64,000 nucleotides of DNA from Adiantum capillus-veneris (lineage: Eukaryota; Streptophyta; Polypodiopsida; Polypodiales; Pteridaceae), in assembly GCA_014529385.2 (NCBI GenBank), contig CM043963.1:77553412-77617411 (forward strand), read 5' to 3'. Position numbers and translations under genes: made by a program. Shown in pieces: positions 1 through 12,800 of the stretch. The notes beneath the pieces were generated by a model that was given only the letters and a program-made list of their open reading frames with translations, had not been told where the DNA came from and did not search any database. How positions within the stretch are numbered: the first letter of the stretch is position 1; each line of letters opens with the position of its first letter.

Positions 1-817
1 AAGTTCCCCAAAGCATTCTGCACAAAATAACTTCAACTTTTCACTGGTCACAGACCGAGACTCTTCAACACAGCCCTGCAAGAGTGATACAACCAGATGA
101 TTAATCACTGATGTGTCTGAGCAGGACTCCCCCAACAGCATACCCATCAAGTTCTTCCTTTGAGAGCTCATAACCCTCTTGAGCTCACTTGAAGCCATTA
201 ATCGTACACTAGTACTTTCATGTTGAAGGCCCTCAGCAGCCCGTCGTAATTGATCACAAAACAAAGTCACACCCCTGGCCTCTTGGAGCACAGTGTTCAC
301 GCTTTCAAGTTCAGGAAGACTGGGTAAAAGAGGAAGATCACTAGCTTGTTCATCAAGGGTATTTCGATTTGTTAAAACTAACTCTTCCAGAACTTTTACC
401 ACAGCAGCTAGAATGTGATCTGGGATCTCCCTCTGCCCCTCAAGGCAAGGCATTACAGAAACAACAATTTGGCTTGCGACACTTTTAAGGTTTGATGGAG
501 AAACATCTGCAAGCTTTTTTATAAATGATAGCCACACCTGCAATCCCTCAAATTGAATAGCTGGCTCCTGCACTGCTCTTGTCAAAAGGACCATTATCTT
601 TGGTACGAAAGCTGTAAGGTGGCATCCTATCATTCCCATCAACTGATCTATGCATCTCAACCCCTGCTTTTGTAATGCAACATCCCTGACTTTTAACATC
701 TTGCGATCAATACTATTGAGAAGGCCCACAAAATGGGTTTTAAGAAAACCTGGGAGCTCATCAGACCCGCAGACAATACAAGCAACTTCTTGGATCATCA
801 ATGGAACCCTTGCTGAC
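1..817 (-). CDS. ATR: ATR exon 11 (UME domain), runs off the window
   Basis: 272 open codons from the AG acceptor at 818-819 to the window edge, continuing the AG|G codon from exon 10. It encodes the UME domain region (PGFLKTHFVGLLNSIDRKML) followed by HEAT-like helices. In ATR/Mec1 kinases UME lies in the helical region before FAT. The donor site is outside the window. Confidence 0.93.
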
Positions 818-3800
818 CTTTTGAGCCCAAAAAAGAAAAGAGTCAGACAATTGCAATCAAAAACAATACTAGAAACCATTTTATCAAAATTATAGCTTGA
901 CCATGAAAAAAGTGGGACACTTATCCTATGGTACTTACCCCTCAAGTAATCACACTAACAAATTTGTTAACAAATTCAACCTACAACAAAATCAACTTGA
1001 CCAGACTAGATCATATGCTCCATCTGCTCTTTGGTAAGGGAAGGGTAGAGAAGGGTATTGCAAACTCTAGCTTGTACAATCTTTTCCACTAGAGGGTGTT
1101 GGCATCGTTAGAGTAAGATTCACACGTATATTAAATTTTTCAACTTACTGCCTAAATAATTGGTTGGTCACTGTCAGGCCGAATGCAGACCAATAATCAG
1201 AAAGAAAAGAAAGAAAGAGTATGTTAACGTCTCTTAAAGGCCAATGCGGTCTATGAGACCAAAAAATGTACAAACAATGAAATTTATGTCTCATATGGGA
1301 GAAGAGAAAAACAGGCCTGAATCCAAAGGCTAATAACTATTAACAACCTATTCAAAAGGACATCATTAAAATGCTCCCTCTCAATGGGGTCTCTCTTCTA
1401 GAAAGATGTCTCTCCATGATTGAGATGCCCTGGCATCTTCCTCCTTGATGCTCAATAAAAGCTGATCTGTCTAAAATGCAGATGTCTGGGTCTACTCCTA
1501 GCTGGGTGTAGGTGTCTCCCATGGCTGACCGCCCCTCTCTATCCAGCATGGCACCTATAAAAGATAAACCCTTCATTGATGTATCCTTGCTGATGTCGGT
1601 AAAGAAGAGAAAGAGCGATAAATTACCTTCTCTTAAAGGCCAAACTGGCCCATGCAACCCAAATAAGGTACAATTGATGATGATTTCACTCACCATAAAA
1701 AGGAACAAGAGCTAAAGTCTAAATGTAACTAAATCCTTAGCTAGACTAGAAATGAAAAGCTCTTGAATGACTGTAGAGCTGAAGGCTACACTGGCAGGTC
1801 ATAGGAGTGATCTTTGCTCAACGTAATGTCTCCATCAGGGTTGCCTCAAGAGGACGAGACCACTGAGTCGTGGTGCATTACTCAGAACTTCTCCAATGGC
1901 GTACGATGATGGCTCGAATTTTTTGATGGTGAGGAAGCCGTAAACGTGGTTGTGGACGTCTCCTCCATAGATGACAATGGCTTTATCAAATTTTACTGCT
2001 TTACAGAGACGTCCCTGATACTGTTGGTGAATGGATGAGCAAGTAGAGGCGGCTGGAGCTGCAATAATGACACTGAAGGAATCTGTGAGAACTCTCTATG
2101 TTGGCATCACTGGACCCACCACTCTCTTGTTTATTAAGAAAGCCTCCCTCTCACGTTTAAGCTTCAATTAAAAGAGCACCCCCACGACACCTCTAATCTT
2201 CAAAGCACATGATCCAATGCAATGGTCCAAGCCTTCACATAAAAAGCAACAATGCCTCCCTCGGATCTCATAATGAACAGGACAAAAACATATACAATAA
2301 AGAAAAAAAACTAAACTTTGGACCAACCACGAAAAGTTCATGCTCCTCTGAATCCACCAATTGATGGCATATATTGCATCGTGTTACACCATCATGTCTA
2401 CCTGTCTCCAACCTTAAATTGGGTGAGGAGGTGCACATCTGTCCAATGGAACCCTTGATACCATGTGAGAGGGGTGTGTGAAGAATATGATGATGAACAT
2501 GTTTGTAAAGGTGTGTAGAATATGTCACTGGGATGCACCATTGACACCCATGTCTACGATATCACATAACTATGTCTGAATCATTGAAAACCTAATTGTG
2601 AACAAAGATGAAGGGACGCAGGTGTATACTGTGAATATTTAAATATTTTGTTACCTTCTTATTGCATCTTCACTGCTTGTATCTCCAATGTACTGTATGA
2701 GTTCATCAAGCAATGCTGGCAAAACTGCAGAAAAGATCTCACGTGTGTCAGACCCTGTCTGGGCTTCATAAAACTGAAGTGCAGCCATTAAATCCTTCCC
2801 ATCTGCCTTTAGCAGCAAAATTGATAGCACTTTATGACACCATTCCAGTAAAAGCAAAGGTACTTCAGTTCCCACATGTTGAGATAATGCATCAAGAATA
2901 TGGAGAGCATCGTTGTTGTGCTGCTGCTCAATAATGAGCTTAGGGAGTACAACAGGGACTATCTGCCTAACGAGCTCTCCAGTCTCTACACCCAGAACAG
3001 CATCAGCAAAATTTTCTACAATTCGTGGCCGAGAAACCAAACGACCACTAAGGTATGCAAAGAGTTCAGGCTGAATAACCTCAAGCATAAGTCTCACCCC
3101 ATTGGAATCTCCTTCGAACCCAAAAATGTTAATACTCTTCTGCAGTAGGCATACACTAATGGCTTGAACGGAGACATATTTACTGTCAAGTTGCTCAAGC
3201 AGAAGAACGAAAGAGAAGAAAAACAATTGCTGACGTTTGGACGCTGAGACAACTGTTGCTGCTACCATCTCAAGTAAATTTTCCAAAACATCAGGATCCT
3301 CTGTGCTGCTTAATGCATGTTTGAGTTTTCCCAAGACTTGAAGCTCTCTGGTAGCAGTGTCGCTACATGCCTCATCATTAGCAAACAGACCTTCTAGAAC
3401 ATGGTGGTGGAAAAAGGACGGTAGCTGGGAAGAGAACGCAATCCTAAGAGCTCTGTGAGGATGTGAGGGCAAAATATCCAAACATTCTAGCCATTCCTTT
3501 TTTAATTGGAATATATCCTTTTGGGATGCATGTGTCAAGATGGAGGAGATGCTCTTTACGAAGGTAAGTTGAACCTGTTGAGTTTCTTCTTCAAACAGCA
3601 ATCGTGTAAAGAAGGATTTCCAAACCCCAACTGAAAGACCACCTTCTAGCTCTTCATCCTTCACTTTCTCAAATTCCATTGTCCCACAAGCTGGGCACTT
3701 CAGACTATTTCCATCACTTGAAGGCTTTAACTCCTTCACACTACTCTTACTCGACCCACCCAGTTTCGTAGTTTTCCTTCTACTCATGCAAGCCATCTGA

Positions 3801-6800
3801 CCAATGGCATGAGCAACAGACTCTCGAACTTGTGGAGAGTGGTCCAAGCATAAGCCTCTGCAAAGGACAAAATTATATTTTTGGTGAGCAAAAGGCAGCT
3901 AAAAGATCTAAACTTTAGATTTTTCCACCATGATGCATGAAATCAAAGCCCTTGGCATACCCTAGCAGTTCCAATAGCTGTCTTCGACTCCTGTCTCCTG
4001 AAGAGATGGCTACATCTGCAAGCAAAAGGGCCTCTTTACTGCGTACATTGACATCCCCATCATTTACAGCATGACTATGCAATCGTTGAAAGTCTTCGTC
4101 GTCAAGCTTCAACATAGATGTTATGACCAATGCAGAGCATTTAGCTCTTTGAAGGTCAGAATCCTGAGCAGGACGCTCCAATGACCAAGGAAGTTCCAAC
4201 AATTCTAACACCCCTTTAGAAGTTTCAGCTCTATGAAATATATGGTGTCCATCTGCACAGACACGAAACTGTTGCAAGAAGTGACTTTAGCTTGAAAAAT
4301 CTGGCGAGGCACTATAGACAAAGGCAACAGTAAAGCAAGAACAAATTATGCTATGGGAATATATTGAACTCTACCAGGACTAAAAGAGAGCCTCTCTAAT
4401 GCTTCCAAAAAAGTAGCTAGATGGAACAGTGTCAAAGTTCCCTCTTTTGCCTGCATTTACGACAAACATTATTGAAATCTAAATTTGCATGAAACGTTCG
4501 TAATGAAAGGAATTGAATGTTTAAAGCTCACCTTACAACTGATCCAAGAAATCCACAGTTCAGTAAGCTTTATGAGCTCCTTATAATACACACTATTTTG
4601 GTGATTGCAGAACACATTAATCAACACATGAAAAGCAGAAAAAACACCGTTCAGGTCTGCCCCAGTTGATTTGAATGAAGCCGGCTCCAATAAACTTATG
4701 ATGTGCATCAATTGAGTATGGAAAGAACTAGCAGAGACCTTTTTCTGATCTTCAAACACAGAGATCAAGTCAAATTGCTTGGCAGGCACATGTTCATTCA
4801 AGACTGGACACAATGCAGAATTGAGTCTCTGGCTAATCAAAACTTCAGTTACATCTGGCTCAGCTCTTTGCCGTTTTGCAGCCTCTTCTGGGGAGCTCTC
4901 AAATTTCCTCTTTCTCAATCTCTCTGACATCTTTAAGTCTTGCCTTTCCAATGTCATTGGGCATCTATCATGCTCCTTCATATCGCTTACAAGTTTAAGA
5001 GCATCTAGGGCATGTTCCAGGCACTTGCACACATGTGACTGAATGTCTGAAACGAAGAGCAATTGAAGAAAGTCATCTAGCTTCCAAGCTGCTGGAGGGC
5101 AAAACTTCAGGATATTTTCAAAAGATAGACACATGGCAACCTGAAGATAGAGGAAATTTACAGAAATCAGCTGACAACAGTTTACAGAAATCATTCCATA
5201 GAGCATCTTCAACCTAGCATTGTGCTCGCACACTGACCTTTAGCTCCAGACTCCTAGTATTCAGTATTGTTGGTAGAAACACTTCCATAATCATGTGGGC
5301 AGTTGCTTCAACTGTCTCTTTCTGAAGAGAGATAAACAAAGAGGAGAGGCATGACCCCAATGCTGAGTCATAAGCCACAGTCCTGTTGGAGCAATAGAAA
5401 CATAATAGCAGATATGTCTCTCCTTAAAGCTAAACATAATCGGTAGAAATTTCTTTCAATGTGAGATGAGCAATCTCACCTCAAAGCCTTGGCTCTTTCT
5501 TCATCCAAACTTAGGATACTGGATATAGTAAGAAGTAGCTTTTCAGCCGGTACTACTTCAATATCAACGACTGGAATCACTTTAGATAGGAACTCAAAGC
5601 CAGTCTGCAACCATACATGGCCTTCTGGTTGGTTTTTAGTGAAGTTTTGTTGTTATTTTAAAAAAACCGACTGAAGAAAGAAAGCCTGCACCTTTTGTAA
5701 AGAGCTATCACCAAAGCAAATTAGGCAACCCACAGCAGAAATAAACGTTGAGGAAATAAGACCTTCGACATGCAGCATCCCCTCCACCAATGTTCGCCCC
5801 AAGAATTTCAATGTCCATTCAGCCAGAGGCTGCCACCGGACCTTCCCAGTTACATCAAGAAGTAGGCCTGAACCATCTGTTGCTCTCCAATGAGAAGGAA
5901 GATTGCAAAAGGACTGCTTATCATCCACATCAACCATGGAAAATGCTCCAGCAAAGCACTTCACAGATATTGTGGTGCTGCTGGTGATGGGTGTTGCAAA
6001 CTCGAAGAAAGAGGCAACCGAAACCAAATCTGCACAAGGTTGTACACAAATTTCTACAATCACCAAGCTGCGACAGCTTGACGTCTTTCAAATTTGAAAA
6101 CATATGGTGATGGTGATGGATATTGCAAATTATAAAACAAGAGGCAATTGAAACCAAATCTGCACAAGGTTGTAAACAAATTTCTCAAAGATCAAGAAGT
6201 TGCTAAGAGTTGGCCTCACAAAGGGCATTTCGATACAATGATGAGAAAACAGCCAATTGACAACATATACAAGGAGCAGCTGCACAATGTTCCATGAAAA
6301 ATTATAGTGCCTTGATGCAAGAAATTCGATCCACCACCATGAACGAATGGCCTTTTGATACAAAACGTTTTGAATCATTTAGAGCTACATAGGTTTCCTT
6401 TGAAGAAACATTTGATATCTAATTAAATTTAGCAAGTATGGTTGCCCGAAGGCTCCACTTGCGTTTTACCATGGACACCTACGACCCAGAGCCAACCCGT
6501 AGACTAGAAAAGCCTAGGTAATTGTGTGCCAACAGGGTTGTGAGCCTGTTCGCAGACCACTTTCCTGCCACAAGGGTCAAGTGTGTCCAAGTAAACCTCG
6601 TTGGGACAAAGCCCAAGGTAGCACCCAATCAACTCCAGTCATCAGTTTGATAGATCCCTTACTTCATCCCAGTAGTAGTCGTTTGAGCTAAGTAGTGCCT
6701 AGATCTAAACACCCTAGCCTTACCCAATCAGCCCTAAGAAGTGTCTCGCATGAGGAGTTACTTGGAGCCATAAGGCATGTGCAGACAAGCATCGAAGAAG

Positions 6801-9800
6801 TAGACCGCAGTGGTATCAGAGCAAATTTTTTTCCCGGGACCCGAAGGTTGTAAGCCTCTCACCCTCGCCATTACATTCTATCCGCTTCCCGGAGTTGCAT
6901 GGAAACAGAAGAAAGATGGTATATATGACCATATGAGGTAACTTGAATTTTATCACTCCAATTCTATGTGCAAGACAGAAGAGAGATGTGTGTCCCTCCC
7001 AGGAAAAGATCTTTCAGGCAGATCAATATGTGCAGAATATGGATGAAATGTACCAGAAGATAAAGCATGCCCTTGAAAGGACACAAGCAAAGCAAAAGAA
7101 AGTTGTTGATCTCCACCATCGTGAATTGTTGTTTTCACTTGGTGATTGGGTATTGTTGCGGTTTGAAAAGGCACACTTAAAGAAGCGAAAAGGTAAAGAA
7201 AGTCTCCTTACAAAGCTTAGTATGCATTACTATGGGCCTTTTCAAGTAACAGAGAAGATCAGTGGCGTCAGTTATAGGCTAAAATTGCATGAGAACTGGA
7301 AGATTCACAATGCTTTTCACGTGAGACCATTTATTGGTGATGTGCTAGAGGATATGCCATGTGAGGTGCAGCGGAATGAATGTTTGAACTTTGCTCAAGA
7401 TGAGTACTCCGAAGTTCGAACTGTGCTCAAGGTTCCTTTTGTTCTTATGGAAGGGAGAGCCTTCTGTTCTTAATGAGAGAGTGCAATGATCACAAACAAG
7501 TGGATGGACACTGTGCGTGCAAGTGTATGAGACTGAGAGATAGAGAGAGAAGAGAATACGACACAAGAGACGTTGTAAAACCCTCCTCCGAAGGCCCCAC
7601 TCTCGTTGGCGAGAGTGGTCTACTCTTGATTGCACAAACTGGTACAAAGTGAATGCATGTGACTGATGCAAGTCTAGGCTAGGTCGATGACGACGACGGG
7701 GATGACGAGACCGACACTATGGCTGAAATCTGCTACTTTTAATCTGCTGTCCAAAAACGCTGATAGGCTGAATTCTGTTGCGGCTGAAAAGGCAAGAGAA
7801 AACGCTGCCTTTGCTGGTCTTTATGGCTGAAAATCAGCGGGTCCTTGGGGCTGAAATCTGATGGTCTTTAGGGCTGAAAATGCAGGTCTTTGTCTACTGA
7901 AATCGCCATGCACACAGGGGCGATAATGCTTCAGAAAACGCTAGGTCTGCTGGTACCTTCCTGATGAAAAACGCTAATGGCTGATATCCTATGGCGATGA
8001 TGCCTGCTGAAAAATGCTAGTGCTGATGTTGATGGAAAACGCTAGCATGGGGAAATCTGTGGTGATGATGCTAGGATCAAAAACGCTAGGCTGTGGATCT
8101 TCTTGCTTGGAGGGAAATCGCCACCAAGGGTTCTTGCATGAGAAGTTGCCTATTGAGCGATGGAGCTCCTACTGCCTCTTTTGCCAATTAGTGCTAGTCT
8201 AGGTTTGCTTATATACAAACTTACTCAATTTGCCCTACCTACTTTCCAACAAAAGTCACTTAAAAATAATAAGTGAAAATTGTCAAAAATAGGAAAAATA
8301 GACTAAATACATTGGAAAATTCCCCTAAAGGATTCTGATGGATTCTGATGGGAATGCTTATGATCATGTTGTGTGCAACCAGAGGATATGCATCTACACT
8401 AAGTGTCTGGGCATGCATGATCTGCGCACAGACTCACAAAAGTGCAAGATCACTTCTAAATCTAGACTGACTGGACTGACTGAACCCTTGTCGCGCTGTA
8501 GCTTGTCCGCGGACACGTAGGGTTGGATGTGCCACGTGGCATGCCAGTTGAAAAGTAGCCAGAAGTTGAAGAGCTTGATGAAATTTTGGTCCTAGAACAG
8601 ATCATGGCACACAAGGAAAGAAAAGTCAAAGGCAAGCTTACAAGGCAATATTTGGTGAAGTGCAAGAACTATCCACCTATGGATGCAAAGTGGATAGAAG
8701 AGAGTGAATTGTTAGAGTCGCCAAATGTATTGCAGCTTTACCTTGAAGCCTTTGGTTTACCACCTACGTATTCTCCAACTCAAGTAGAGCAAAGGTCAAA
8801 AGGAAGAGACCTGCGCTAGAGGGGGGTGATCCAGGAGCTAGCACCTCCCATGTATCTATGTGTACCCTGCTTGGCAATTTCCCTCGGGGAATAAAACTTT
8901 TGTCCAAAAGTTTGTTCAGTGCTATAGAAGTAAGTATGTCTTGTCAGTTATCAAGAGTACAGTAATTGCTTCTAATGAGTATATGTTGACACATTTTTAA
9001 ACTCTTGGTTTATTATGCTTGAAAGGATTCGAAGTGTATGAAAAGCCAGTGGCACAGTGTGAAAGCTATCTACTATGTCAATGGAATAGTTTCACAGGTA
9101 GACCATACATGAGTTCACAAGTGTTGAATACACAAGAGTGTTAACTATGAGCATGTATGTCTCGTACCATGTCGACCAGGTATGTACACACGAAAAGGTT
9201 GACAACCGTGATACCGTGTCCATGAAGTGTTGTACATACTAATGGATTGATATTCATGCAAACGAGGACGTTCGCGATTTCAAGAGGGGGGTATGTCACG
9301 AGTCTGTGGCAACTAACTTTACTTGTTGATTTCTTTTTGGGGGAAATTTTATTTGACTTGTTTTAAAGCACCCCTCTGGAAATGCCAATGTCCGAGTTGC
9401 ATGGTGTGAGGCGATCAGTGAGAGTCTAAGCCGGACGGCCGGTGAGCACTAAAGTTGGACAAATGGATTAAGGTTAGCCACGGTGGGGCTACGAGTGTAA
9501 ATCACCTGATAGCTGGCCTACATTGCATTTTTCGATGTGGTTCCAGTGGCGATTGATGGTCAGACGACCCGTGTGAGTGCCATGGAAGCATCTCCTAAAA
9601 TTTAGGGAACTGCTATTTTGGACAAGAAAAAGTGTTCGCATCATTAGCTCTGGAATGTCAAGGGGAACATTTTTATTACTCTGTTGCAAAGTCATCTGGA
9701 CAACCGGTCGGGAGATTTTTAGGCGACAACCCCGAAACGGAAAAATGCGTGTGATTATGCCAAATGGCACATTTTTGTGCACTTTCCTCATGAAGGAGAA

Positions 9801-12800
9801 GGTAGCATTGAATTTATAGCTAGGAGGCTCATTTTGGAGCTCTCTGTCACAGGTTAAGAGCTATGGAGTGCTTTCTTTCCCTCTTATGTACAGTGCGGTG
9901 CCAGGAGTGATGCCCTGCACACTACGCACTACTCTCTCTCTCCCCTACGAGCAGTTATGTTATGCCCCTCAAGTGGGCTTCTCATTTGACCAATGTACAG
10001 CTGTGGGGATTTATGCTTTTGTGCCGAGGCAAGAGCCTCTCTGAACATGAACGGGTGTAGCTAACTGCTACACCAAAGCAGGCACCGGTGAGGGTGATAA
10101 CCTCACCACACAGGTGCATTTTCAGCGCTGCGTATTCGCTGAAATTGGACTATTTTACAACTGTCATGATGCCGGGAGCATTGGGAACAGTGCCCCACTG
10201 TTAGACGACACTTCGGGGGTTGTTTAGGGCTGAAAACAGAGGAAAAACTAGTAAATACGAAGTGCTGTAATTATTGTTTTGGCGCAGGAAACAGGGGGTC
10301 TATGCTATTGGAAACGAGTCGGAGCTTGGGAAACTGTCCAGGGCAAGTTTTGGGGCCGTTATGCTGCCGAAATTTTGCCTGCACAGGTGCCATCTAACTG
10401 GATGCACATGAAAGTCTCAAGGACTTAGCTTATTCCTCATTCCTGAAGAGTAATAAAGAAATACCGAAAGGTGCGCCAACCTTTGGGGCCTACAGGTGTC
10501 ACTGTCTGCTTGGGAGCATTCTAGCTTCCTGGCAGAGCTTTTGTTTTGAAGTATAATTCCACTCTCAATTACAGGTTCCTTTTAAGTCATTGCTTTGTGT
10601 CGTAAAGTCCAAGTGTTGAAGATCGGGTGAAAGCTAAAGTCTACCGTCCCACGGAGCCGGTTTCACTCTCTGTATCTCACGCTCGGCCTCCAAGACCGCT
10701 CGTCTTTCTTCGATCGCTTCGCGCGCTTGCGTGAGCTCACGCTCAAAACTACCCTTCTTTCTTCGACCGCTGCGCGCGGTTGCTCACGCTCACGCTCCAA
10801 GGCTACCATTCTTTCTTTGTGTTCACGATCCAAGTCGTCCTTTTGCTTTTCGGCCTCCAAGCGCGCTTGCTAGCGCACACGCTCCAAGTTGGCCTTTTTT
10901 TCTGCTTTTCTGTATTCCTCCGCCAAGCGCGCTTGTTCACGCTCACGCTCCTCGATGGCACGTTGCACATCTTGGTGTAACATCCTATCCATCATCGATT
11001 TGACCAAAGCCTCCATAGGACTTGGTGCAATCCGTGGAGTAGATGGGGAAGGGGGAGGGTCAGAATACCTCCTTGGTGGGGAAATTCTTCTTCACTACTT
11101 TCATGCCCATCACCTCCGTGCGAAGTATCCATTCCGCTTCGGGTGATGACCATACACTGAAGTCGTGGGTTCTTAAGTTCACCAAAAACTTGGGTTTTTG
11201 TGGGTCTTGGTTCTTGAGTTCTTGAGGTTCTTGAGGGTCTTGAGGTTCTTGAGGTTCGTCTTTAGCTTGCAATCTGTGTTAGAGAAGGATCTTCTCTTCA
11301 CTCGAGCTATACTCTTTCCTGCGGGTGCACCCCTTGGCGGCCTTGCGCTCACACCAAGGTTTCTTTTTTTCACCTCACGTTGATTGGCTAGCCGCAAAGT
11401 GCTCGGTCCGCTCTCAATGAGTGAAAAGAGAAACAAGGGGAGGCTAGACAAGCCCTTCTTTCTTGGGTTTCCTGTCACTCTTCAAAAACACGATTAGGAA
11501 TCGACACGCCCAAAAGGTCTTGGATTACGTGCGACCGCAACAAGCAAAAAAAATTGTGGTTCTTGTGGTTCTTTCCTTCAGTGATACAGAACACTACCAA
11601 AGCTTTGATACCAATGTAAGGTGCAGCGGATGTGAATGTTGTTCTTTCTCAAGATGAGTGCTCCGTTTGTGCTCAAGGTTCCTTTAACAAACGGAAGGGA
11701 CAGCCTTCCATTCACTTAATGAGAGAGTGCAAGTGATCATATACAAAGTGGTAAACACTGTGCATGAAGGTGCTGAGACTCAGAGATAGAGAGAGAAGAA
11801 TACGACACCATACAAGTTGTCAAACCCTCCTCCGAAGGCCCTTCTCTCGATGGCAAGAGAAGTCTATGCTATTGATTGCACAAAACTGCTACAAGATGCT
11901 GATGCAATGTGTGTTTAGGTTGGAGACGACGGTGTCAACGATTGGCTGAATTAGCTCTTTTCGGGCTCTTCTTTATCTGCTGGAAACGTTGGGTCTACTG
12001 CTGAATTTGCTGTTGAAAAATGCTGAACCTATTGCTGTCCAAAATGCTGATTGGCTGGCTGTGGAAACGCTGATTTGCTGGCCTCAAATGCTGATCTGCT
12101 AGCTTCAGAAATGCTGATCTGAGGGGCTCAAAAGCGCTGATCTGCTGGCTTCAAAAACGCTGATCTGAGGGGCTGCTTGGCGATGGGAATGGCTGCGGAA
12201 AAACGCTGGGCTTTGCTTGGTGGAAAACGCCAAGGTTTTGCAAATGTTCTTGCTTGAGAGAGAGAGAGAGAGAGAGAGATGCCTGTTGCAAGCAACTTGA
12301 TAGTGCACTTCTTCCTCTTCTGCCAGATTCCAATAGCGCTAGGTTTTCTTTTATACAAGCTTTGCTAATTTGCCCTACCCAGTTTCCAACAAAAGTCACT
12401 TAAAAATAATAAGTGAAAAATGGCTAAAATAGGGAAAATAGGTTTTGTGCACTGTAAAATGCTCCTGATGGATTCTGATGGTAATGCTGATAATCATGCT
12501 GTGTGCAACCAGAGGATATGCATCTACTCTAAGTGCCCAGGCATGCACGGTCTGCAAACAGACTCACAAAAGTGCCAGAACACTTCCTAAGCTAGGCTAA
12601 CTGAACCCTGGACTTGAAGTAGCTTGTCCACATGCACAAAGGGTTAGATGTGCACGTGACAACTTGCTCCTAGAAAAAAGGGCTGTGATTGCTCGCTATG
12701 GATAAGCTAAAGCATTGTGGTGGTCTGTGTCACAAATTGATGGCGTGGCAAGACTACGTGGACAGTTGTACAGATAGGTGACGTGGACAGTCGTACGGAC

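Larger units (their letters stand above)
6812..8819 (+). mobile_element. Ty3/gypsy chromovirus remnant
   Basis: Starts at a tRNA-Met primer site (6812-6823). Shortly after come the pol C-terminus: an integrase C-terminal fold and, after an inserted solo LTR, a chromodomain. Gag, protease, RT, RNase H and the integrase core are missing, so a large internal deletion has occurred. Chromoviruses use the integrase-linked chromodomain to target heterochromatin. A purine-rich tract at 8815-8827 or at 9284-9293 could be the PPT. Confidence 0.75.

Noticed and set aside
1352-1715. Overlapping ORFs on both strands in ATR intron 10
   Set aside because: Antiparallel open frames without homology, inside a verified intron.
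9489-9819. Overlapping ORFs on both strands at 9.5-9.8 kb
   Set aside because: No domain recognised on either strand and the position is inside an LTR-like block.
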